Source: Haliea salexigens DSM 19537
GTDB taxonomy: Bacteria; Pseudomonadota; Gammaproteobacteria; Pseudomonadales; Halieaceae
Assembly: GCF_000423125.1 (NCBI RefSeq)
Contig: NZ_AUHJ01000014.1
Coordinates: 49,077-113,076, forward strand
Direction of reading: 5' to 3'
DNA: 64,000 nucleotides
The translations under genes and the position numbers were made by a program. Of this stretch, positions 1-6,780 are shown one piece after another (the first letter of the stretch is position 1; every line of letters begins with the position of its first letter). The notes beneath the pieces were generated by a model. That model was given only the letters and a program-made list of their open reading frames with translations, was not told where the DNA came from and searched no databases.

Positions 1-169
1 CCTGGTCGACGAATTCTACGATCGCAACGTAAAGCTGGTGATGGCTGCTGACAGGCAGCTGATGGACCTGTATGATGGCCACCGCCTGCGGTTCGAGTTC
101 CAGCGAACCGTGTCCCGTTTGCAGGAAATGCAGTCTCACGATTATCTCGCCAGGGAGCACCGTCCCTGA
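1..169 (+). CDS. zapE: Cell division protein ZapE (AFG1-like ATPase), C-terminal end only
   Basis: An open frame enters from the window edge (first full codon at 2) and stops at 167-169, giving the last 55 residues. They include a DEFYDR segment followed by a VKLVMAAD strand and a C-terminal arginine/glutamine-rich helix, as in the end of the AFG1/ZapE family of P-loop ATPases that act at the division septum. The Walker motifs lie outside the window. Location just upstream of rplM-rpsI is the usual gammaproteobacterial arrangement (zapE/yhcM next to rplM), which supports the call. Only the tail can be judged. Confidence 0.8.
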   Translation, partial: LVDEFYDRNVKLVMAADRQLMDLYDGHRLRFEFQRTVSRLQEMQSHDYLAREHRP

Positions 170-212
170 GCGCGAGTGAATCTGTCCGGCGACAGAATAT
201 TTTCAGCGGTGC

Positions 213-241
213 TTGAAAAGCCGGGTGCGAAGCAGTAGTAT
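213..241 (+). promoter_or_regulatory. Candidate sigma70 promoter for rplM-rpsI
   Basis: TTGAAA at 213-218 and TAGTAT at 236-241 are separated by 17 bp, a near-consensus sigma70 arrangement. Transcription would begin near 248, leaving a 5' leader of about 35 nt before the rplM start at 283. It lies in the only gap between zapE and rplM. Confidence 0.6.
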
Positions 242-282
242 TCGCGCTCTCGAAATTGGAGCCCTCCAAGAGGCGTTTATTA

Positions 283-711
283 ATGAAAACTTTCAGTGCC
301 AAAGCCGAAGACGTGCGCCACGACTGGTTTGTCGTCGATGCATCAGGCAAGACCCTCGGGCGTCTGGCCAGCGAAATTGCCCACCGTTTGCGCGGCAAGC
401 ACAAGGCTGAGTACACACCGCACGTTGATACCGGCGACTATATCGTCGTCATCAACGCGGAAAAGATCCACGTGACCGGAGCCAAGGCCACGGACAAGAT
501 GTACCACCACCACACAGGCTTTATCGGTGGTATCAAGTCCATCTCGTTCGAGAAGCTCATCGACAAGGCGCCTGAGCGTGTTTTGCAGACCGCGGTGAAG
601 GGCATGCTGCCCCGCAATCCGCTGGGTCGGGCCATGTTCAAGAAGCTCAAGGTTTACGCGGGCGCAGAGCATCCGCACACCGCCCAGCAGCCGCAAGCAT
701 TGAACATCTAA
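283..711 (+). CDS. rplM: 50S ribosomal protein L13
   Basis: Encodes 142 residues, the length of E. coli L13, an early-assembly protein of the large ribosomal subunit that contacts 23S rRNA. The frame is open from 256, but the ATG at 283 gives the family N-terminus MKTFSAK and has an AAGAGG ribosome-binding site about 10 bases upstream, so 283 is chosen. Recognisable stretches are the [16 protein letters not shown] segment near the N-terminus, a [12 protein letters not shown] strand and the MLPRNPLGR motif in the second half. rpsI follows after 14 bases, forming the conserved rplM-rpsI operon. Confidence 0.98.
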   Translation: MKTFSAKAEDVRHDWFVVDASGKTLGRLASEIAHRLRGKHKAEYTPHVDTGDYIVVINAEKIHVTGAKATDKMYHHHTGFIGGIKSISFEKLIDKAPERVLQTAVKGMLPRNPLGRAMFKKLKVYAGAEHPHTAQQPQALNI

Positions 712-725
712 CGGATAACTCTCTT

Positions 726-1118
726 ATGTCAGCAACCCAGTATTACGGAACCGGCCGCCGCAAGACCTCCACGGCGCGCGTATTCATCCAGACCGGCGGC
801 GGTAACATCACGGTCAACAAGCGTCCGCTCGACCAGTATTTTGGTCGCGAAGTGGCGCGCATGATTGTGCGCCAGCCGCTTGAGCTGGTGGAGTTGTCCG
901 ACAAGTTTGACGTCAATGTGACCGTCGAGGGCGGCGGCAGCTTTGGTCAGGCCGGCGCTATTCGCCACGGTATCACCCGCGCCCTGATGGATTACGATGA
1001 AGCGCTGCGCGGCACACTGCGTCGTGCCGGCTACGTCACGCGTGATGCGCGTGAGGTGGAGCGTAAGAAAGTGGGTTTGCGCAAGGCGCGCAAGCGTCCG
1101 CAGTACTCCAAGCGCTGA
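726..1118 (+). CDS. rpsI: 30S ribosomal protein S9
   Basis: Encodes 130 residues, identical in length to E. coli S9, a small-subunit protein whose C-terminal tail reaches the P-site tRNA. The N-terminal [14 protein letters not shown] segment and the C-terminal basic tail ending in KRPQYSKR are diagnostic; the terminal Lys-Arg is the part that contacts tRNA. It is co-transcribed with rplM, and a strong hairpin/T-tract terminator follows at 1159-1194, closing the two-gene operon. Confidence 0.98.
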   Translation: MSATQYYGTGRRKTSTARVFIQTGGGNITVNKRPLDQYFGREVARMIVRQPLELVELSDKFDVNVTVEGGGSFGQAGAIRHGITRALMDYDEALRGTLRRAGYVTRDAREVERKKVGLRKARKRPQYSKR

Positions 1119-1158
1119 GCGTGCGGTTGGCCAATTGGGCCGGCTGCCTTGTTTCGAA

Positions 1159-1194
1159 AACGTCCGGTTTGGTATTCAGGCCGGGCGTTTTTTT
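1159..1194 (+). terminator. Rho-independent terminator of rplM-rpsI
   Basis: A 9-bp stem (1159-1167 with 1181-1189, one G-T pair) encloses a 13-nt loop and runs directly into a seven-T tract. It lies 40 bases after the rpsI stop and before the petA promoter. Confidence 0.85.
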
Positions 1195-1213
1195 GTGCTG
1201 AAAAAACAGTAGC

Positions 1214-1260
1214 TTGCTGGCAAAGGCCACGCGCTTTCCGGGGCTTTGTGTTGCCAGCAA
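1214..1260. promoter_or_regulatory. Paired TTGC-NN-GCAA palindromes upstream of petA (candidate operator)
   Basis: TTGCTGGCAA at 1214-1223 and TTGCCAGCAA at 1251-1260 are exact reverse complements of each other, and each is also a palindrome of the form TTGC-NN-GCAA. Their centres are 37 bp apart. The downstream copy overlaps the -35 box of the proposed petA promoter, the position expected of a repressor or activator site. The cognate regulator is not known. The two copies could also pair as the arms of a stem with a 27-nt loop. Confidence 0.45.
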
Positions 1261-1279
1261 CGGGCAAAATCATTACTAT
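1251..1279 (+). promoter_or_regulatory. Candidate sigma70 promoter for the petA operon
   Basis: TTGCCA at 1251-1256 and TACTAT at 1274-1279 are spaced by 17 bp, giving a start near 1286 and a leader of about 70 nt before petA. It lies between the rpsI terminator and petA, so it probably drives petA, petBC, sspA and sspB. Confidence 0.55.
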
Positions 1280-1355
1280 TTGCAGCATTTTTTGCGAAGT
1301 CGTCTTCCGAGTCTGCCAGCGCAAGCGGGCGGCCCGGTAATCAGGAGTGAAGAGC

Positions 1356-1952
1356 ATGAGTAGCGATGGCGTGAACACCGGCAGGAGACGTTTCCTGACC
1401 GCCGCGACGAGTGTGGTTGGCGTTGCCGGCGCAGTGGGAATCGCGGTGCCGTTCGTCGGGTCGTGGAATCCCTCGGCCAAGGCGAAGGCCGCAGGTGCGC
1501 CCGTGAAGGCGGACATCAGCAAGCTGGAACCCGGCCAGATGGTCGTTGTGGAGTGGCGGGGCAAGCCGGTTTACGTGGTCCATCGCACCGCGGCCATGCT
1601 GGCCGATCTCGACAAACTGACCGGTGAGCTGAAAGATCCGGATTCCTCGATATCAACGCAACCGGCCTATATCGATGGTCCGGCGCGCGCCCTGCGCCCG
1701 GAGATCTTTGTTGCCGAAGGGCTGTGCACGCACCTGGGGTGCGCGCCCAAATATCGACCCGAGGTCGGCGCCGCCGATCTGGGCGGCGACGAGTGGCTGG
1801 GTGGCTTTTTCTGCCCCTGCCACGGTTCCAAGTTCGATTTGTCCGGGCGCGTCTACGCCGGCGTCCCGGCGTCCACCAACCTGGTGGTGCCGCCGTACTC
1901 CTATGAGACCGAGTCGGTTCTGGTAATTGGCGTGGACGCGGAGGCAGCCTGA
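1356..1952 (+). CDS. petA: Ubiquinol-cytochrome c reductase, Rieske iron-sulfur subunit
   Basis: Encodes 198 residues, the usual length of proteobacterial Rieske subunits. The protein carries the 2Fe-2S cluster that accepts an electron from ubiquinol in the bc1 complex. The ligand boxes are CTHLGC (Cys124, His126) and CPCHGS (Cys153, His156), with Cys129/Cys155 placed for the stabilising disulfide. The N-terminus has a GRRRFL twin-arginine motif followed by a hydrophobic anchor, consistent with Tat export and retention as a membrane anchor. A GTG at 1347 is in frame, but the ATG at 1356 has a CAGGAG site at ideal spacing. The stop overlaps the petBC start (TGATG), implying translational coupling. 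Confidence 0.97.
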   Translation: MSSDGVNTGRRRFLTAATSVVGVAGAVGIAVPFVGSWNPSAKAKAAGAPVKADISKLEPGQMVVVEWRGKPVYVVHRTAAMLADLDKLTGELKDPDSSISTQPAYIDGPARALRPEIFVAEGLCTHLGCAPKYRPEVGAADLGGDEWLGGFFCPCHGSKFDLSGRVYAGVPASTNLVVPPYSYETESVLVIGVDAEAA

Positions 1953-3991
1953 TGATCAATATGCTTGTAGGACTTCGGGATTGGGTCGACGAACGCCTGC
2001 CCATCATGCGTGCCTGGAACACCCACATGGGACAGTACTACGCGCCCAAGAACTTCAATCTCTGGTATTACTTTGGTGTGCTGTCACTGCTGGTTCTGGT
2101 TAACCAGCTGCTGACCGGTATCTGGCTCACCATGAACTATACCCCCAGCGCCGAACAGGCCTTTGCCTCGGTCGAATACATCATGCGTGATGTCGACTAC
2201 GGCTGGATTCTGCGCTATATGCACTCCACGGGTGCCTCCGCTTTCTTTGTGGTGGTCTACCTGCACATGTTCCGGGCACTTATTTACGGCTCTTACAAGA
2301 AGCCGCGCGAGCTGATCTGGATCTTCGGCATGCTGATTTTTGTCGTGTTGATGGCCGAGGCCTTCGTCGGCTACGTATTGCCCTGGGGCCAGATGTCCTA
2401 CTGGGGCGCGCAGGTGATCATTTCGCTGTTCGGCGCCATTCCGGTGGTCGGTGAGGACCTGGTGACCTGGATTCGTGGCGACTACCTGATTTCCGGCGTG
2501 ACCCTGAACCGCTTCTTCGCCCTGCACGTGGTTGCGCTGCCGATCGTGTTGCTCGCCCTGGTGGTGCTGCACTTGCTGGCGCTGCATGAAGTGGGCTCGA
2601 ACAACCCGGATGGGGTCGACATCAAGAAGAACAAAGGGCCCGATGGCGTGCCGCTGGACGGCGTAGCCTTCCACCCTTACTACACGGTGCACGACCTGCA
2701 GGCCATAGGTGTGTTCCTGTTTATCTTCTGTGCGGTGATGTTCTTCATGCCGGAAATGGGCGGGTTCTTCCTCGAGTACGCGAACTTCGAAGAAGCCAAC
2801 GCGCTGAAGACGCCGGATCACATTGCGCCCGTATGGTATTTCACGCCCTTTTACTCGGTGCTGCGCGCGGTGCCGGACAAGTTCTGGGGCTTTATTGCCT
2901 TTGCCGCTTCGGTCGCGATTCCGTTCCTGTTGCCGTGGCTGGATCGCAGCCCGGTCAAGTCCTGGCGTTATCGTGGCACGCTGAACAAGGTCATGCTGGT
3001 TTTGTTCGTGGCCAGCTTCCTGGTCCTCGGTGTGCTGGGCGTCAAGTCGCCAACACCCGAGCGTACCCTGCTGGCGCAGATCTGCTCGGTGTTCTACTTC
3101 GCCTTCTTCCTGCTGATGCCGATCTGGTCCACGCTGGACAAGACCAAGCCCGTACCTGAGCGTGTCACCATGGACGGCGGTATCGGTTTCTGGGGTAGCC
3201 TTGCCGGGCTGGCGCTGATTCTTGCGCTGACCATTCTGCCGCTGAAGGCTGTAGGTGCCGGCGGTGAATACAACTGCGGCTCGATGCCCTGCGACGACAT
3301 CAGCGTCAATCCTCACGACCAGCCGTCGCTGCAGAATGGCGCGAAGCTGTACATGAACTACTGTATGGCCTGCCATTCACTTGGGTATGCTCGCTACAAG
3401 CGTACCGCAGAGGACCTCGGCATTCCCGAGGACCTGTTCAGCGACAACCTGATCTTCGACCCTGATGTTCGCATCGGGTCGCTGATGGAAAATGCGATGG
3501 ATGACCGCCTGGCGAAGACCTGGTTTGGCGCCACCCCACCGGATCTGACGCTGGTATCCCGTGCCCGTCAGCCGGAATGGCTGTACACCTACCTGCGCAC
3601 CTTCTACCTGGATGAGAGCCGTCCATACGGGGTGAACAACAAGGTCTTCAAGGATGTCGGCATGCCCCACGTGCTGCTGGAGCTGCAGGGTCTGCAGGCG
3701 TGTGCCATGGGGCCGGGCAAAGCCAACAACGGCGGCGTGCGGCGCGACCCCTTGACGGGTGAACCCCTGCTGGAGGAACCCTGCGGTCAGTTCAATCTGG
3801 TGCAGGAGGGCTCCATGTCGCCCGAAGAGTTCGACAGCGCCATGTACGATCTGGTGAACTTCCTCGCCTACACGGCAGAACCGAGCGCGGCGGATCGGCA
3901 GCGCATTGGCGTGTACGTGTTGTTGTTCATCCTGCTGTTCTTCGTCTTCGCCTGGTTGCTGAACCGCGAGTACTGGAAAGACGTTCACTGA
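1952..3991 (+). CDS. petBC: Cytochrome b-c1 fusion polyprotein of the bc1 complex
   Basis: One uninterrupted 679-codon frame covers cytochrome b (about residues 1-405) and cytochrome c1 (about 407-679). The b part has His91/His105 and His192/His207 as heme ligands and a PVWY sequence (293-296) at the Qo site in place of the classical PEWY. The c1 part starts with a hydrophobic segment ending near AVGAGG that resembles a signal peptide. It then has a CMACH heme-c motif (Cys471, Cys474, His475) and a C-terminal membrane anchor ending in REYWKDVH. In most gammaproteobacteria petB and petC are separate; a processed b-c1 polyprotein is known from Bradyrhizobium (FbcH). Met407 marks where a separate petC would begin. 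Processing after the internal signal-like segment is inferred. Confidence 0.95.
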   Translation: MINMLVGLRDWVDERLPIMRAWNTHMGQYYAPKNFNLWYYFGVLSLLVLVNQLLTGIWLTMNYTPSAEQAFASVEYIMRDVDYGWILRYMHSTGASAFFVVVYLHMFRALIYGSYKKPRELIWIFGMLIFVVLMAEAFVGYVLPWGQMSYWGAQVIISLFGAIPVVGEDLVTWIRGDYLISGVTLNRFFALHVVALPIVLLALVVLHLLALHEVGSNNPDGVDIKKNKGPDGVPLDGVAFHPYYTVHDLQAIGVFLFIFCAVMFFMPEMGGFFLEYANFEEANALKTPDHIAPVWYFTPFYSVLRAVPDKFWGFIAFAASVAIPFLLPWLDRSPVKSWRYRGTLNKVMLVLFVASFLVLGVLGVKSPTPERTLLAQICSVFYFAFFLLMPIWSTLDKTKPVPERVTMDGGIGFWGSLAGLALILALTILPLKAVGAGGEYNCGSMPCDDISVNPHDQPSLQNGAKLYMNYCMACHSLGYARYKRTAEDLGIPEDLFSDNLIFDPDVRIGSLMENAMDDRLAKTWFGATPPDLTLVSRARQPEWLYTYLRTFYLDESRPYGVNNKVFKDVGMPHVLLELQGLQACAMGPGKANNGGVRRDPLTGEPLLEEPCGQFNLVQEGSMSPEEFDSAMYDLVNFLAYTAEPSAADRQRIGVYVLLFILLFFVFAWLLNREYWKDVH

Positions 3992-4002
3992 TATGCCCCC
4001 GG

Positions 4003-4021
4003 GACCGGCATTTTGCCGGTC
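4003..4021 (+). other. Intercistronic hairpin between petBC and sspA
   Basis: GACCGGCA (4003-4010) and TGCCGGTC (4014-4021) form a perfect 8-bp stem with a three-T loop just after the petBC stop. No T-tract follows, so it may be a processing or mRNA-stabilising element, or a weak attenuator, rather than a full terminator. Confidence 0.4.
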
Positions 4022-4044
4022 TCCCCCACGTTCTGGATTGCACT

Positions 4045-4701
4045 ATGAAACGAGCTGATGACAACGCACTGGGTGTGGTGGCGAAACGGTCTTCCATGAC
4101 CTTCTTCTCTGACAGTGCCAGCCAATACAGCCACCGTGTGCGTATCGTACTCGCCGAGAAGGGCGTGACGGTCGACATGATCGAGTCGGATAGCGCCCAC
4201 CCTCCCGCGGAGCTGGCTGACTTGAACCCCTATAACTCACTGCCGACGCTGGTTGATCGGGATCTCGTGCTCTACGAGTCCAAGGTGATGATGGAGTATC
4301 TGGACGAGCGGTTCCCGCATCCACCCCTGCTGCCGGTTTACCCGGTCGCGCGCGCGGAGAGTCGCCTGTATATCCATCGTATCGAGAAGGACTGGTGCTC
4401 GCTGGTGGATTCCATTCAGCATTCCCGCAGCGACAACGTGGTCAGCAAGGCGACCAAGGAATTGCGCGACGGTCTGGTGGGTATTGCACCTATCTTTGCG
4501 GAAAAGCCATTCTTCATGAGCGAGGAGTTCACGCTTGTGGACTGTTGCCTGGCCCCCATCCTCTGGCGCCTGCCCTCCTTGGGCATCGATGTGCGCCCGG
4601 GCAAGCAGACCAAGCCGCTGCTGTCGTATATGGATGCGCTGTTTGGCCGTGAATCGTTCCAGGAGAGCCTCTCCGAGCAGGAACGTGAGATGCGCCCCTA
4701 G
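4045..4701 (+). CDS. sspA: Stringent starvation protein A
   Basis: Encodes a 218-residue protein with a glutathione S-transferase fold that binds RNA polymerase and alters transcription during starvation and stress. Diagnostic stretches are [14 protein letters not shown] near residue 30, a [13 protein letters not shown] strand, a [16 protein letters not shown] segment (family hallmark around the polymerase-contact surface) and a C-terminal EREMRP. The start at 4045 gives an N-terminal extension similar in length to E. coli SspA. It sits between petBC and sspB, as in Pseudomonas, and is probably transcribed with the pet genes. Confidence 0.95.
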   Translation: MKRADDNALGVVAKRSSMTFFSDSASQYSHRVRIVLAEKGVTVDMIESDSAHPPAELADLNPYNSLPTLVDRDLVLYESKVMMEYLDERFPHPPLLPVYPVARAESRLYIHRIEKDWCSLVDSIQHSRSDNVVSKATKELRDGLVGIAPIFAEKPFFMSEEFTLVDCCLAPILWRLPSLGIDVRPGKQTKPLLSYMDALFGRESFQESLSEQEREMRP

Positions 4702-4729
4702 GGGAAACGACGAAGGGTAAACCCAGCGC

Positions 4730-5152
4730 ATGAGTGACGACACCGCGACAATGACACCCAGCCGCCCGTACATCATGCGGGCGTTGTACGAGTGGATTGT
4801 CGACAATGACTGTACGCCCTACCTGCTGGTCGATGCCAGACGGCCGGGTGTTGAAGTACCTTCTCAGTATGTGAAGGACGGTCAAATCGTGCTCAATGTG
4901 AGCCCGAGCGCGGTGATTGAGCTGCTGATCGGCAATGAGTGGATCAGTTTCAATGGCCGGTTCGGCGGCACACCCACCGATATCCTGCTGCCGGTGGGTG
5001 CGGTGATCGGGATTTATGCCCGTGAGAATGGCCAGGGAATGGTCTTTGAGGCGGAAGAGTCACCCGAGCCGCCCGATGACCCCTCTGGAGATGATGGGGC
5101 GGGCGCCACGTCGAAACCGGAAGGTCGGCCGTCACTGAAGATCGTCAAGTAG
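4730..5152 (+). CDS. sspB: ClpXP protease specificity-enhancing factor SspB
   Basis: A 140-residue adaptor that delivers ssrA-tagged proteins to ClpXP. The folded substrate-binding domain covers about residues 10-110 (RPYIMRALYEWIVDN, then a FNGRFGG segment and VGAVIGIYARENG). An acidic, disordered linker follows, with a C-terminal RPSLKIVK tail that matches the ClpX-binding module of the family. It follows sspA by 28 bases. A perfect hairpin after the stop separates it from the convergent lipoprotein gene. Confidence 0.95.
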   Translation: MSDDTATMTPSRPYIMRALYEWIVDNDCTPYLLVDARRPGVEVPSQYVKDGQIVLNVSPSAVIELLIGNEWISFNGRFGGTPTDILLPVGAVIGIYARENGQGMVFEAEESPEPPDDPSGDDGAGATSKPEGRPSLKIVK

Positions 5153-5164
5153 TGACGTAGCCTG

Positions 5165-5186
5165 GCGCGGCGCCTGTGCGCCGCGC
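5165..5186. terminator. Hairpin between convergent sspB and BON lipoprotein genes
   Basis: GCGCGGCGC (5165-5173) and GCGCCGCGC (5178-5186) form a perfect 9-bp stem with a four-base loop, ending exactly at the stop codon of the minus-strand gene. The T-tract is poor, so it is a probable but non-canonical bidirectional terminator. Confidence 0.5.
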
Positions 5187-5759
5187 TTACGGAATGGTTT
5201 CGAACAACTGCACCACGCGGGTTACGCCAGAGACCGAGGCGGCTACATCCGCTATTCTGCGCGCCTCTTCTTTCGATACCAGCCCCATCAGATATACCAC
5301 GCTGTTTTCGGTGACCACCTTGGTGCGCATGCCGGGTGTATCCATGTTGGTCAGCAGCCAGGACTTGATTTTCGTGGTGATCCACGCGTCACTGGTGCGC
5401 ACCAGAGCTCCTGTGGGTGCCTTCACATCGATTTCGTTGTAGATGCGCCGTACACCGCGTATTTTACGCACTTCATCGGCCGCCTGGGTTTTCAGGTCAG
5501 CGGTGCCCACCTGCCCGGCAAGCAGCACGAAACCGTTGTAGCTCACGGCGATCAGGTGGGCGTCGTCGAACGCGGTATTCGCGGCGTGGATGTTGACGAT
5601 GGCCTTGATTTCGATGCTCTCGTCCTCAAGTCGCTGTGCCATGGTGCGCTCGTCGGGTTGATCCTCGATGGACTCGGCCTCAACGGTCGCCAGCATGCTG
5701 CCGCAGCCGGTGAGAAGCAGGCTGCCGAGAAGGGTGAGGAGCGGTGCAAGTTGTTTCAT
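5187..5759 (-). CDS. dolP: BON-domain outer-membrane lipoprotein (DolP/YraP-like)
   Basis: Encodes 190 residues with a lipoprotein signal peptide and lipobox LLTGC (Cys19), followed by two BON domains (about 45-110 and 120-188) with the alternating strand/helix pattern and conserved glycines (NGFVLLAGQV and NSVVYLMGLV). DolP/YraP family members sit at the inner face of the outer membrane and support envelope integrity. It is the last gene of a minus-strand block lpoA-yraN-diaA-dolP, the order seen in E. coli and Pseudomonas. The preceding diaA-like gene ends only 2 bp upstream, so they are co-transcribed. Confidence 0.9.
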   Translation of the reverse strand: MKQLAPLLTLLGSLLLTGCGSMLATVEAESIEDQPDERTMAQRLEDESIEIKAIVNIHAANTAFDDAHLIAVSYNGFVLLAGQVGTADLKTQAADEVRKIRGVRRIYNEIDVKAPTGALVRTSDAWITTKIKSWLLTNMDTPGMRTKVVTENSVVYLMGLVSKEEARRIADVAASVSGVTRVVQLFETIP

Positions 5760-5761
5760 GA

Positions 5762-6364
5762 TCAGTTTCCGTTGTAGTTGCCGAACAGGCTGCGATCAAT
5801 CAGTTCACAAAGCAAGTGAATGATCACCGTGTGCAATTCTATCACCCGCGGGCGCCGGGTGGCGGTGCAGGCAACGGCGATATCCGTGCCCGCCAAAAGC
5901 TGGCTGAGCGCTGCGTCTTGTGCGTTGGACAGCACGACAACGGCAACGTTGCGTTCACGTGCCGCTTCGATTGCCCGCAACAGGCTGCCGGCGGCGGTGG
6001 CGCTGCTGAAGCAAACCAGCGTGTCACCCGGTTGCCCCAGCGCTCGCACCTGGCACGCCCAGATCTCATCGAGGCCGTGTTCGTGCGCGATACCGGTGAG
6101 GCTGGCGCCATCTGCTGACAAGGCCATGGCGGGGAGGGAAGGTCGGTCGCGTTCGAGCCCGGCTAGCAGGCTGCTGCAAAGCAGTTGACTCAAGCCCGCA
6201 TCCACACCATTGCCGCAAGCCATCACCTTGCCCTCCCGCAATAGCGTCGCCACCATACTGGCGGCGGCCCGCTGAATGGGGTCGGCCAGCTCATCTACCG
6301 CCATCGCCAGCGTGCTGATGGTGTCCTGCACGGTATCGGCGATCAGCCCGTAGTCATCATCCAT
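5762..6364 (-). CDS. diaA: DiaA-like SIS-domain protein with degenerate sugar-binding motifs
   Basis: A 200-residue single-SIS protein at the place where DiaA, the DnaA-binding initiation factor, is usually encoded (between yraN and the BON lipoprotein). The fold pattern is intact: ACGNG after helix 2, a RALGQPGD-TLVCF strand, a VVVLSNAQD strand and a C-terminal LCELIDRSLFG helix that matches DiaA. However, the usual GGSA-DAQH phosphate-binding loop reads GVDAGLSQL, and the STSGNS loop reads SSATAA. Sugar-phosphate binding is therefore unlikely, while a structural role with DnaA remains possible. Start at 6364; yraN ends 23 bp upstream. Confidence 0.82.
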   Translation of the reverse strand: MDDDYGLIADTVQDTISTLAMAVDELADPIQRAAASMVATLLREGKVMACGNGVDAGLSQLLCSSLLAGLERDRPSLPAMALSADGASLTGIAHEHGLDEIWACQVRALGQPGDTLVCFSSATAAGSLLRAIEAARERNVAVVVLSNAQDAALSQLLAGTDIAVACTATRRPRVIELHTVIIHLLCELIDRSLFGNYNGN

Positions 6365-6387
6365 GCACTATGTCCGTCGCTGGGGAG

Positions 6388-6747
6388 TCAGGCACTGAAA
6401 GCGCTGCGAATCCACTGCGGCGCCGGTTCAGGCAGGGATTGTCGCGGGTTGAAGGCAAGCACGTCAAATCGACAGGGCCTGGCTTGCCAGTGCGCGTTGT
6501 GTTGCAGGAATACGCGGGCGGCACGCAGCAGTTTGCGCTGTTTTCGCCTGTCCACCGATGCGGCGGCGGAGCTGAAGCGTGGGTTGCTGCGCGCGCGTAC
6601 TTCCACGAACACGAGGCACTCGCCGTCGAAGGCGATAATGTCGATTTCCCCCAGTTTGCAGCGAAAGTTGCGCTGCACCACCTGCCATCCCCGCGCACAG
6701 AGCCAGCGTGCTGCCGCGTCCTCATACCAGTCTCCCGGGCTCTGCAT
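6388..6747 (-). CDS. yraN: YraN family endonuclease-like protein (UPF0102)
   Basis: A 119-residue protein with the restriction-endonuclease-like fold of the YraN/UPF0102 family. The catalytic-type core is visible as GEIDIIAFDGECLVFVEVRAR (a D-x(n)-E-x-R arrangement), preceded by RNFRCKLGE and followed by a KQRKL-LRAARVFL helix. The cellular role of the family is not settled. It lies between lpoA (33 bp upstream) and diaA, the conserved order in gammaproteobacteria. Confidence 0.93.
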   Translation of the reverse strand: MQSPGDWYEDAAARWLCARGWQVVQRNFRCKLGEIDIIAFDGECLVFVEVRARSNPRFSSAAASVDRRKQRKLLRAARVFLQHNAHWQARPCRFDVLAFNPRQSLPEPAPQWIRSAFSA

Positions 6748-6780
6748 ACCGAAGCCTCCCTGCCTCGGTGGCAGTATAGG

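Noticed and set aside
3160..3180. Possibility that the petB-petC fusion is two genes with a missed stop
   Set aside because: The sequence as given has no stop or frameshift and the frame is continuous; kept as one gene, with sequencing error noted as the main alternative.
2084..3376. 430-codon open frame on the minus strand inside the cytochrome b gene
   Set aside because: It lies antisense to clearly conserved cytochrome b sequence and is rich in His, Gln and Arg, the usual product of reading GC-rich coding DNA backwards; no family is recognisable.
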